A stretch of DNA of 64,000 nucleotides, from assembly GCF_002091755.1 (NCBI RefSeq), contig NZ_BDAI01000015.1, positions 62,001 through 126,000 of the forward strand, written 5' to 3'. Positions within the stretch are counted from its first letter, which is position 1; each line of letters opens with the position of its first letter. Position numbers and translations under genes: made by a program. Positions 52,946 through 61,124 of this stretch are shown piece by piece. The notes under the pieces are model-generated. The model was given only the letters and a program-made list of their open reading frames with translations, had not been told where the DNA came from and did no database searches. Source of the stretch: Pseudomonas nitroreducens NBRC 12694. Its GTDB lineage: Bacteria > Pseudomonadota > Gammaproteobacteria > Pseudomonadales > Pseudomonadaceae.

Positions 52946-54049
52946 ATGAATGTGATGTTCGAAGAACGCCCCGGCCTGCACGGCTTCCGCATTGGCGTGG
53001 TGACGCTGGACGCGGAGAAGAGCCTGAACGCCCTGAGCCTGCCGATGATCGAGGCGATGAACCATCAACTGCGCGCGTGGAAGGACGACCCGCAGATCGC
53101 CTGCGTGGTGTTGCGCGGCAACGGCGGCAAGGCCTTCTGCGCCGGCGGCGATGTGCGCAAGCTGGTGGACGCCTGCCGCGAGCAGCCCGGCGAGGTTCCC
53201 GCCCTCGCCCGCCGCTTCTTCGCCGACGAATACCGCCTGGACTACCTCATCCACACCTACGGCAAACCGCTGATCTGCTGGGCCCACGGCTACGTGATGG
53301 GCGGCGGCATGGGCCTGATGCAGGGCGCCGGCGTGCGCATCGTCACGCCCAGCAGCCGCCTGGCCATGCCGGAAGTGAATATCGGCCTGTACCCGGATGT
53401 CGGCGCGAGCTGGTTCCTCGCCCGCCTGCCCGGCCGCCTCGGCCTGTTCCTCGGCCTGACCGCCACGCAGATGAACGCCCGCGATGCACTGGACCTGGAC
53501 CTCGCCGACCGCTTCCTGCTCGATACCCAGCAGGAAGACCTGATCGAAGGCCTGGTGCAACTGAACTGGCGCGAACAGGCCGACGTGCAACTGCACAGCC
53601 TGTTGCAAGCGCTGGAAAACGAAGCCCGCGGTGAATTGCCGGATGCCCAGTTGCTGCCACGCCGCGAGCGCCTGGATGCGGTGCTGGACAGCGCCAACAT
53701 CGCCGAGGCCTGGCACGCTCTAACCGCACTGGCCGATGACGAGGACACGCTGATCGCGCGGGGAGCGAAGACCCTCGCCTCGGGCTGCCCGCTGACCGCT
53801 CATCTGGTCTGGGAACAGATCCGCCGCGCACGCCATCTGTCGACTGCCGAGGTGTTCCGCATGGAGTACGCGATGAGCCTGAACTGCTGCCGCCACCCGG
53901 AGTTCCCGGAAGGCGTGCGGGCCCGGCTGATCGACAAGGACAACACCCCGCACTGGCACTGGCCGGATATCGCTGCCATACCTGATGCTGTGGTGAATGC
54001 GCACTTCGACGCCACCTGGGAGGGCGAGCATCCGCTGGCGGATCTTTAG
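52946..54049 (+). CDS. 3-hydroxyisobutyryl-CoA hydrolase (ECH_2 crotonase)
   Basis: A 367-residue protein of the length typical for HIBCH and longer than hydratases. KAFCAGGDVRKLV and the active-site stretch MPEVNIGLYPDVGASWFLARLPG match the human hydrolase (ETAIGLFPDVGG type). It frees 3-hydroxyisobutyrate from CoA, avoiding toxic methacrylyl-CoA build-up. Confidence 0.88.
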   Translation: MNVMFEERPGLHGFRIGVVTLDAEKSLNALSLPMIEAMNHQLRAWKDDPQIACVVLRGNGGKAFCAGGDVRKLVDACREQPGEVPALARRFFADEYRLDYLIHTYGKPLICWAHGYVMGGGMGLMQGAGVRIVTPSSRLAMPEVNIGLYPDVGASWFLARLPGRLGLFLGLTATQMNARDALDLDLADRFLLDTQQEDLIEGLVQLNWREQADVQLHSLLQALENEARGELPDAQLLPRRERLDAVLDSANIAEAWHALTALADDEDTLIARGAKTLASGCPLTAHLVWEQIRRARHLSTAEVFRMEYAMSLNCCRHPEFPEGVRARLIDKDNTPHWHWPDIAAIPDAVVNAHFDATWEGEHPLADL

Positions 54050-54066
54050 CCGCCGCTGCCGTCCTC

Positions 54067-54134
54067 TGTAGGAGCGAGCTTGCTCGCGAACCAGCCCAGC
54101 AGCGAATCCGTTCGCGAGCAAGCTCGCTCCTACA
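54067..54134. repeat. REP-type palindrome, class A
   Basis: TGTAGGAGCGAGCTTGCTCG and its inverted copy, with 20 bases between the arms. It interrupts the catabolic cluster between the hydrolase and dehydrogenase genes. Confidence 0.9.
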
Positions 54135-54183
54135 AAGAGCAAAAGCGCTGGAGTGCCCTGCGGTCCAACAGGAGGAAACCAGC

Positions 54184-55068
54184 ATGCAAACCATCGCCTT
54201 CATCGGCCTCGGCCACATGGGCGCCCCCATGGCCGCCAACCTGATCAAGGCAGGCTACCTGCTGCGCGTGTTCGACCTGGTGCAGAGCGCCATCGACGGC
54301 CTGGTCGTCCAGGGTGCCAGCGCCGCTCGCAGCGCCCATGACGCGGTAGACGGCGCCGACGTGGTGGTCACCATGCTGCCGGCCAGCGGGCACGTCGAGG
54401 GGCTGTACCTGGGCAACGAGGGCCTGCTGGCGCACATTGCCCCCGGCACCCTGGTGCTGGAGTGTTCCACCATCGCCCCCGCCTCGGCACGCAAGGTCCA
54501 CCAGGCTGCGGCCGAGCGCGGTATTCCCATGCTCGATGCACCGGTCTCCGGCGGCACCGGCGGCGCCATCGCCGGCACCCTGACCTTCATGGTCGGTGGC
54601 GACGCCGAGGTGCTCGAACGCGCCCGCCCGGTGTTCTCCGCCATGGGCCGGAACCTCTTCCACGCCGGCGGCGACGGAGCCGGGCAGGTCGCCAAGGTGT
54701 GCAACAACCAATTGCTCGCCGTGCTGATGATCGGCACCGCCGAATCCCTCGCCCTCGGTGCCGCCAATGGGCTGGACCCTGCCGTGCTGTCGGAGATCAT
54801 GCGCCGCAGCTCCGGCGGCAACTGGGCGTTGGAGGTGTACAACCCCTGGCCCGGTGTCATGGAGAATGCCCCCGCCTCACGCGGCTACACCGGCGGCTTC
54901 ATGACGTCGCTGATGACCAAGGACCTGGGTCTGGCGCTGGAAACGGCGCAGGTCAGCGGCAACAGCACGCCCATGGGCAGCCTGGCACTGGCGCTGTATC
55001 GCCTGCTGGTGAAACAGGGCCATGGCGAGCAGGACTTCTCGGTGGTGCAGAAACTCTTCGATAACTGA
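54184..55068 (+). CDS. Beta-hydroxyacid dehydrogenase (3-hydroxyisobutyrate / L-serine dehydrogenase type)
   Basis: A 294-residue protein. NAD(P) fold FIGLGHMGAPMAANL; substrate segment DAPVSGGTGGA; catalytic Lys171 in GQVAKVCNN. Context suggests 3-hydroxyisobutyrate dehydrogenase (MmsB). The apparent P. aeruginosa ortholog PA0743, however, has been characterised as an NAD-dependent L-serine dehydrogenase, as I recall, so substrate is open. AGGAGG precedes the ATG. Confidence 0.88.
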   Translation: MQTIAFIGLGHMGAPMAANLIKAGYLLRVFDLVQSAIDGLVVQGASAARSAHDAVDGADVVVTMLPASGHVEGLYLGNEGLLAHIAPGTLVLECSTIAPASARKVHQAAAERGIPMLDAPVSGGTGGAIAGTLTFMVGGDAEVLERARPVFSAMGRNLFHAGGDGAGQVAKVCNNQLLAVLMIGTAESLALGAANGLDPAVLSEIMRRSSGGNWALEVYNPWPGVMENAPASRGYTGGFMTSLMTKDLGLALETAQVSGNSTPMGSLALALYRLLVKQGHGEQDFSVVQKLFDN

Positions 55069-55078
55069 CCTTATTGTG

Positions 55079-55115
55079 AAGCCACGCTTACGAGTGCATG
55101 GCGTAAGGGTGGCTT
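55079..55115 (+). terminator. Probable terminator after the beta-hydroxyacid dehydrogenase gene
   Basis: The stem AAGCCACGCTTACG pairs with CGTAAGGGTGGCTT with one mismatch. The T-run that follows is short. Confidence 0.6.
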
Positions 55116-55191
55116 TATCCACAACCGCGTCGGGTCGAAGATGAATCACCTGCCGCCAGCGCGCGGCGATTTCTCCCACAAAGGTGATTCC

Positions 55192-55833
55192 ATGAACATT
55201 GCCCTGATCGGCGCGACCGGCCACGTTGGCCACTACTTCCTCGAAGAAGCCCTGCGCCGCGGCCATAGCGTGACCGCGCTGGTGCGCGACCCGGCGAAGC
55301 TGCCGGCGCGCGAAAACCTCAAGGTGGTCCAGGCCGACGTCTACGACCCGGCCCAGGTCGCCCGCGCCGCGGCCGGGCAGGACGTCGTGGTCAGCGCATT
55401 CAATGCCGGCTGGGGCAACCCGGATATCCGTGGCGCCCACGCCAAGGGCAGCCGCGCCATTCTTGACGGCGTGAAGGCGTCCGGTGTGAAGCGCCTGCTG
55501 GTACTCGGCGGTGCCGGCAGCCTGGAGATCGCCCCCGGCCAACGTCTGGTGGACAGCCCGGAATTCCCCGAGCAATGGAAACAGGGTGCACTGGGCGCCG
55601 CCGACGCGCTGGACCAGTTGCGTGCCGAGAAGGAACTCGACTGGGCTTTCCTCAGCCCGGCGATGCTGCTCGACGGCGAAACCCGCACCGGCAGCTTCCG
55701 CATCGGCGGCGACCAGGTGTTGTTCGATGGCAACGGCGAGAGCCGCATTTCCCTGCCGGACCTGGCGGTGGCGATGATCGATGAGGCCGAGCAGGCCAAT
55801 CATCATCAACAGCGGTTTACCGTGGCGTACTGA
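55192..55833 (+). CDS. NAD(P)H-binding reductase-like protein (atypical SDR)
   Basis: A 213-residue protein. N-terminal Rossmann motif IALIGATGHVGHYFLEEAL, then VKRLLVLGGAGSLEIAPG and FLSPAMLLDGETRTG, the pattern of the YwnB/NmrA-like group of NAD(P)H-binding proteins. The substrate is unknown. The ATG at 55192 is preceded by AAGGTG. Confidence 0.85.
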   Translation: MNIALIGATGHVGHYFLEEALRRGHSVTALVRDPAKLPARENLKVVQADVYDPAQVARAAAGQDVVVSAFNAGWGNPDIRGAHAKGSRAILDGVKASGVKRLLVLGGAGSLEIAPGQRLVDSPEFPEQWKQGALGAADALDQLRAEKELDWAFLSPAMLLDGETRTGSFRIGGDQVLFDGNGESRISLPDLAVAMIDEAEQANHHQQRFTVAY

Positions 55834-55850
55834 TCTGACGGGCAGAAAGA

Positions 55851-55883
55851 AAAAGGGCCACCCGATGGGGTGGCCCTTTTTTG
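55851..55883. terminator. Rho-independent terminator between reductase and lapC-like genes
   Basis: The stem GGGCCACC/GGTGGCCC is flanked by an A-run and a T-run, so it can serve both converging genes. Confidence 0.9.
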
Positions 55884-55899
55884 TGCAGGCACTCTCGAC

Positions 55900-57270
55900 T
55901 TACCGTTCCCGCAGCGCCTCCGCCTTGGCCCGCAGAATCGGCTTGAGCAGGTAGCTGAGGATGCTCTTCTTGCCAGTCATGATGTCCACGGTGGCGACCA
56001 TGCCGGGGATGATCAGCAACGGTTTGTCGTCGCTGCCCAGGTGGCTTTTGCGGGTGCGCAGCTTGATCAGGTAGAAGCTGTTGCCATCCTCGTCGGTGAC
56101 GGTGTCGGCGCCAATCTGCTCCAGGTCCGCCTGCAGGCCACCGTAGATGGTGTAGTCGTAGGCGGTGAACTTGACCATGGCGTGCTGGCCGGGGCGCAGG
56201 AAGGCGATGTCCTGCGGACGGATGCGCGCTTCCACCAGCAGGGTGTCGTCCAGCGGGACGATCTCGATCAGGTCGCTGCCCGGCTGGATCACACCGCCGA
56301 TGGTGTTCACCAGCAGCTGCTTGACGATACCGCGCACCGGCGAAGTGACCAGGGTGCGGCTGACGCGATCCTCCAGTGCCTTACCGGTGGCGGTGGCCTT
56401 GCTCAGTTCGGTGCGGGCTTCGTTGAGTTCCTTCAGCGCATCGCTGCGGAAGCGCGAACGGGTTTCGGCAACCTTGCGCTCCACTTCCTTCACCGCTGCC
56501 TCGGCCCGCGGGATCGCCAGGGTGGTGGCATCGAGCTGTCCACGGTTTTCCACTTCACCGCGTTTCAGGCGCAGCAGCTCTACCTGGGACATCGCGCCCT
56601 GCGCCACCAGCGGCTCGGACATGGAAATCTCCTGGCGCAGCAGGTTCAGGCTGTTGCGGTACTGCGCCTGCTTGGAGACGAACTCGCGCAGTTCCTGCTG
56701 CTTCTGCACCAGCTGTTGCTGCAGGCCGTCGGTTTCGTCCTTGAGCTGCTGCTGGCGGCTGTGGAACAGCGCCTCTTCACTGCTGGCCTGGCCGGGCACC
56801 TTGGCGCGCACATCGTCGGGGATGTTCAGCGCGCGCTCTTCCACCTCGGCAGACAGCCGCTCCACCCGCAGGAACATCGCCAGGCGGTCGGCCTCGGTCT
56901 CGCCGACGTTGGACTGGAAGCGCGTCGGGTCCAGGCGCATCAGTTGCTCGCCGGCCTGCACCACCTGCCCTTCGTGGACGAATATCTGCGAGACGATGCC
57001 GCCTTCCAGGTTCTGGATCTTCTGCACCTTGGACGAAGGGATCGCCTTGCCCTCGCCGCGGGTGACCTCGTCGATCTGCGCGAAGTGTGCCCAGAGCAGC
57101 AGGAAGGCGACGAAGCCGATGAGGATCCAGATGGTCAGGCGCACCACGCGCGGCGCATCCTCGATCAGCGCCTTGCTGACTTCTGGAAGCGGCTGGCCGG
57201 AGAGGTTGTCGCCGCCCTTGAAATAGCCACGGACAGAGTGGCGGATACTGCCCAGAGGATTAAGCGACAC
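55900..57270 (-). CDS. Type I secretion membrane-fusion protein (HlyD/LapC family)
   Basis: A 456-residue protein. One membrane helix (about 47-66), N-terminal lipoyl-like half IQNLEGGIVSQIFVHEGQVVQAGEQLMRLD, a long coiled-coil (about 130-300) and the C-terminal HlyD signature (RPGQHAMVKFTAYDYTIYGGLQADLEQIG). It bridges the ABC transporter and the TolC-like porin. The start overlaps the ABC gene by 11 bases. It is homologous to LapC of P. fluorescens. Confidence 0.92.
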   Translation of the reverse strand: MSLNPLGSIRHSVRGYFKGGDNLSGQPLPEVSKALIEDAPRVVRLTIWILIGFVAFLLLWAHFAQIDEVTRGEGKAIPSSKVQKIQNLEGGIVSQIFVHEGQVVQAGEQLMRLDPTRFQSNVGETEADRLAMFLRVERLSAEVEERALNIPDDVRAKVPGQASSEEALFHSRQQQLKDETDGLQQQLVQKQQELREFVSKQAQYRNSLNLLRQEISMSEPLVAQGAMSQVELLRLKRGEVENRGQLDATTLAIPRAEAAVKEVERKVAETRSRFRSDALKELNEARTELSKATATGKALEDRVSRTLVTSPVRGIVKQLLVNTIGGVIQPGSDLIEIVPLDDTLLVEARIRPQDIAFLRPGQHAMVKFTAYDYTIYGGLQADLEQIGADTVTDEDGNSFYLIKLRTRKSHLGSDDKPLLIIPGMVATVDIMTGKKSILSYLLKPILRAKAEALRER

Positions 57271-59416
57271 TGATCTGCCCCTTCTTCAGTGCATCCATGA
57301 CCACATCCTTCGGACCGTCGGCAATGATGCGTCCCTTGTCGACGATCACCAGGCGGTCCACCAGGCTGAGCATGGAGGCGCGGTGGGTGACCAGCAGCAG
57401 TGTCTTCTCGCCCATGATCGATTGCAGGCGCTGTTTCAGGCGCTCCTCGCCGGCGTTGTCCATGGCGCTGGTGGGTTCGTCCAGCAGCAGGATCGGCGGG
57501 TCGAGCAGCAATGCGCGGGCCAGGGCGACGTTCTGCCGCTGGCCGCCGGAGAGGTTGTGGCCACGCTCGCCGACCTGCAGTTCATAGCCCTGCGGGTGCA
57601 GGCGGACGAACTCGTTCACGCCGGTCAGCTCGGCCACTTCCAGCACGCGTTCGTCATCGATGTAGCGCGCGCCGCTGACCAGGTTGTCGCGCAGGGTGCC
57701 ACTGAACAGGCTGATGTCCTGCGGCACGTAGCCGATGTTGTGGCGCAACTCGCTGATGTCCAGTTGGCGCACGTCGGCGCCGTCCACCAGCAGGTTGCCG
57801 TTCTCGGGCTGGTGCAGGCCGACGATCAGCTTGGCCAGGGAGCTCTTGCCCGAGCCGCTGCGGCCGATGATGCCGACCTTCTCGCCGGCGCGGATCTGCA
57901 GGTTGATGCCGTGCAGCGCCGCGACCTGCTGGTTCGGGTAGGCGAAGTCGAGGCCGCGCATCTCGATACCGCCGCGCAGTTGCGAGCGGGTCAGCGGACG
58001 TTCGTCGGCGTTGCGCTCCTGCGGCAGCTCCATCATCTGGTTGGTGGTGGCCATGGACAGGCGCGCCTGCTGGTAGCGCTGGATCAGCCCGGAGAGCTGG
58101 GTCAGCGGGCCGAGCGCGCGGCCATTGAGCATGTAGCAGGCGATCAGACCGCCCATGGACAGGTCGCCGGCGATGATCAGGTAGACACCGCCGATGATCA
58201 TGACGACCCCGGCCAGCGCCTGGATCAGCACGGTGATGTTCATCGCCAGGGTCGACAGCAGCTTGACCCGCAGTTCCAGGCGGCTGAGGGTGCCGATGGT
58301 CTGCTCCCAGAGGTACTGGCGCTCGCTCTCGGCGTTGTTGACCTTCACCGCGTCGAGGCTGGCGAGGGTCTCGATCAGGCTCGACTGGCGTTCGGCGGCC
58401 AGCGCCATGGTGCGGTTCATGGTCTCCACCAGCGGCTTCTGCAGCAGCCAGCCCAGGCCCGCGGCCAGCGGGAAGGCAACCAGCGGGACGAACACCAGCG
58501 GCCCGCCGATGATGCCGATCACCAGCAGGATCAGCAGGGTGAAGGGCATGTCGATCAGGGTGGTCAGCGTGAGCGAGTTGAGGAAATCGCGCAGCGTCTG
58601 GAATTCGTGGATGTTCTGGGCGAACGAGCCGACCCGCGCCGGGCGGTACTTCATGCTCATGCCGACAATGCGCTCGAACAGCGTTGCCGAGATGATCAGG
58701 TCGGTCTTCTTGCCGGCCAGGTCCAGGCACAGGCCGCGCATGGTCTTGAGCAGCAGGTCGAACAGGTAGGCGCCGCTGATGCCGATGGCCAGCACCCAGA
58801 GGGTGGCGGCGGCCTGGTTGGGCACCACGCGGTCGTAGACGTTCATGACGAACAGTGGAGCGGCCAGGGCGATCAGGTTGATCAGCAGGCTCGCAGCGAC
58901 GGCGTCGACGTAGAGCCAGCGCGAGCGCTTCAGGGTGTCGCGGAACCAGCTCTTGGCGCGCGGGATCAGCTCGCCATGCTGCAGGTCGAACTTGTGCTGC
59001 GGCTGGGCAAAGAAGGCCTGGCCGGCGTAGTCCTCGCTCAGCAGCTCGCGGGAAACGCGCACTTCACCGCCGTCGCTTTCCGACAGCAGCAGGCGCGCAT
59101 CGCCATTGCTTTCCCAGCCCAGCAGCACCGCGCAGCGCCCTTCGCGCAGCAGCAGCATCGCCGGCATGGCAAGGGCCGGAATCTGCCCGAGCTTGCGCTG
59201 CAACAGGCGCCCTTGCAGGCCGGCGCGAGCCGCCGCACGGGGCAGCAGCTCGGCGGACAGGCGCTGCTTGGGCAGCGGCAGGCCGCTGGTGAGCATGGCG
59301 CGGCTGGCCGGCTTCTGGTGCAGCTGACAGAGCGTCAGCAGGCTGTCCAGCAGCGGATCGTCGAGCAGACCGCGCGGATCGTGGCTTAGGGGTACTGCGC
59401 TGACTTCTTGATCCAC
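57260..59416 (-). CDS. Type I secretion ABC transporter (LapB family)
   Basis: A 718-residue protein: an N-terminal C39-peptidase-like domain without the catalytic Cys motif (about 20-150), a membrane domain (about 165-450), and an ATPase with Walker A GRSGSGKSS, signature LSGGQRQ and Walker B LLLDEPTSAMD. It energises export of a large non-cleaved-leader adhesin, most likely the divergent gene at 61125. It lies 21 bases after the tolC-like gene. Confidence 0.92.
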   Translation of the reverse strand: MDQEVSAVPLSHDPRGLLDDPLLDSLLTLCQLHQKPASRAMLTSGLPLPKQRLSAELLPRAAARAGLQGRLLQRKLGQIPALAMPAMLLLREGRCAVLLGWESNGDARLLLSESDGGEVRVSRELLSEDYAGQAFFAQPQHKFDLQHGELIPRAKSWFRDTLKRSRWLYVDAVAASLLINLIALAAPLFVMNVYDRVVPNQAAATLWVLAIGISGAYLFDLLLKTMRGLCLDLAGKKTDLIISATLFERIVGMSMKYRPARVGSFAQNIHEFQTLRDFLNSLTLTTLIDMPFTLLILLVIGIIGGPLVFVPLVAFPLAAGLGWLLQKPLVETMNRTMALAAERQSSLIETLASLDAVKVNNAESERQYLWEQTIGTLSRLELRVKLLSTLAMNITVLIQALAGVVMIIGGVYLIIAGDLSMGGLIACYMLNGRALGPLTQLSGLIQRYQQARLSMATTNQMMELPQERNADERPLTRSQLRGGIEMRGLDFAYPNQQVAALHGINLQIRAGEKVGIIGRSGSGKSSLAKLIVGLHQPENGNLLVDGADVRQLDISELRHNIGYVPQDISLFSGTLRDNLVSGARYIDDERVLEVAELTGVNEFVRLHPQGYELQVGERGHNLSGGQRQNVALARALLLDPPILLLDEPTSAMDNAGEERLKQRLQSIMGEKTLLLVTHRASMLSLVDRLVIVDKGRIIADGPKDVVMDALKKGQISVA

Positions 59417-59437
59417 GCGGATGCTCTCTCGGGCAGG

Positions 59438-60787
59438 TTAGTTGAGGCCGGGCAGCTGGACTCGCGGCTTGATGTCTTCGGAAGCCACTGCAGCCATCGG
59501 TGCTACCACGCCCTGGCTCTTGAGCAGTTCGCCCAGGGTCGCCTTGATGCGGTACTGGGTGAACAGCTCGGTGTACTTCAGGTCGACCAGACGGCGCGAA
59601 GCGTTGAACAGTTCGTTCTCGCTGTCCAGCAGATCGAGCAGGGTGCGCTCGCCGATGGTGAACTGCTTCTGGTACGCCTCACGCACGCGGGTGCTGTAGT
59701 CCACGTACTGGCGGGCGATCGGCAGCTGGTCGCGGGCGTTGTTCAGGGCGTTCCAGGACAATCCGAGTTCCTCGTTCAACTGGCGCAGGGCGTTGTTGCG
59801 GATATCCAGGGCCTGGTTCGCCTCATAGGACTTGGCTTCCAGCTCGGCCTTGTTGCTGCCACCGGCGAACAGGTTGTAGCGCATGCGCAGCATGGCCTGC
59901 CATTCGTTGTTGTGGCCTTCTTCTCCGTCGAGGTTGTTATCGGCACCACGGGAAAGTTCTGCATCGAATCTCGGATAGAAGGTCGATTTCGCTGCGTCGT
60001 ACTGTTTCTCGGCGGCGGCCACGTCGGATTCTGCGGAGCGCAGGATCGGGCTGTTCTCCACCAGCTGGCGACGGGCGGCCTGCAGATCTTCCGGCAGCTG
60101 GCCGGCAAGACCGGTCGGGTCGCTCAGGTCCACCGGATCGCTGCCCACCACGCTGTAGTAGTTGGTGCGGGCGTCGGCCAGGTTGGTCTTCTCGGTCATC
60201 AGGTTGTTCTGCGCCTGGGCCAGGCGGGCCTCGGCCTGGTCCTGGTCGGCGAGGCGACCAACGCCGCGGGCACTGCGCAGGCTGATCTGGTCGTAGACGC
60301 GCTGGTGGTTCTTCAGGTTTTCCTCGGCCAGACGAACCATTTCCTGACGACGCAGCACATCGGTGTAGACCTGGGCGACATCCAGCGCGGTGCGCTCGGA
60401 GGTTCCCAGCAACGCGTAGGCGCGGGAGTTCACGTTGGCCTGCTGGCGGCCGACTTCGCTGGAGGTGGCGAAACCGTCGAACACCATCTGGCGCAGGGCG
60501 AGGTTGGATTCGCCACGGTTCAGGGTTTCCCAGTGGTCGCCTTGGCCACGGGTGGTGGTGTTGTCGGAGCCTTCACGGCCATAACCGGCGGTCAGGTCGA
60601 CGGATGGCAGGTAGCCCCCCTTCGCTGCACGCAGCTGCTTGTCCGCGGCGAGTCGGGAGTTCACCCCGGCCTGGATTTCCGGGTGGTACTCCAGGGCCTT
60701 CTGCATGGCCTGGTTGAGCGAGTCGGCGTGGGCGGGCAGGACGAATGAAAGGGCGAAGGGCACTACAGCAGCGAATCGCATACGCAT
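59438..60787 (-). CDS. TolC-family outer-membrane secretion protein (LapE type)
   Basis: A 449-residue protein with a signal peptide (cleavage near AHA, residue 21) and two related halves of long helices typical of TolC (SLNQAMQKALEYHPEIQAG in the first). It provides the outer-membrane duct of the type I system. AAGGA lies 9 bases before the ATG. First gene of the secretion operon, divergent from the adhesin. Confidence 0.92.
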   Translation of the reverse strand: MRMRFAAVVPFALSFVLPAHADSLNQAMQKALEYHPEIQAGVNSRLAADKQLRAAKGGYLPSVDLTAGYGREGSDNTTTRGQGDHWETLNRGESNLALRQMVFDGFATSSEVGRQQANVNSRAYALLGTSERTALDVAQVYTDVLRRQEMVRLAEENLKNHQRVYDQISLRSARGVGRLADQDQAEARLAQAQNNLMTEKTNLADARTNYYSVVGSDPVDLSDPTGLAGQLPEDLQAARRQLVENSPILRSAESDVAAAEKQYDAAKSTFYPRFDAELSRGADNNLDGEEGHNNEWQAMLRMRYNLFAGGSNKAELEAKSYEANQALDIRNNALRQLNEELGLSWNALNNARDQLPIARQYVDYSTRVREAYQKQFTIGERTLLDLLDSENELFNASRRLVDLKYTELFTQYRIKATLGELLKSQGVVAPMAAVASEDIKPRVQLPGLN

Positions 60788-61124
60788 GAGGAAAACATCC
60801 TTATCAATGGGATAGCCGCAGCGATTCGATTGCCGCCAATAGCGTCAAAAGACCGGCGAATGCGCTGCAAGGAAGCATCGAAAAGCGTGATGTATTTCAC
60901 GCTAAATTTTTTTACGCGAGCACCCGATATCAAAGTGACATCGATTTGCCAATTGTTTAGGATGGCAATCGAATGGTCAATACATTGGCATATACGTAAT
61001 TTCCATCCGCTATAAGCCATGTTTTTGACGCCAAGTTTTTGCTCTTACAGACAAGGGAATGCCCCTGGCGCCGACCTCCATGCGGCCCGGTCGGCAACCA
61101 GGCAAGCCTCACCAGGAGAAGTGC
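60788..61124. other. Divergent control region between the secretion operon and the adhesin
   Basis: 337 bases, clearly more AT-rich than the surroundings, especially at 60890-61040. It contains a FleQ-box-like sequence at 60976-60989 and an imperfect inverted repeat CGATTTGCCA/TGGCAATCGA near 60942-60972. Two divergent promoters are expected; I cannot place their -10 and -35 boxes with confidence. Confidence 0.6.
60976..60989. promoter_or_regulatory. Candidate FleQ-binding site
   Basis: GTCAATACATTGGC agrees at 12 of 14 positions with the FleQ box GTCAATAAATTGAC. FleQ with c-di-GMP controls adhesin genes in other pseudomonads. Binding here is inferred. Confidence 0.5.
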
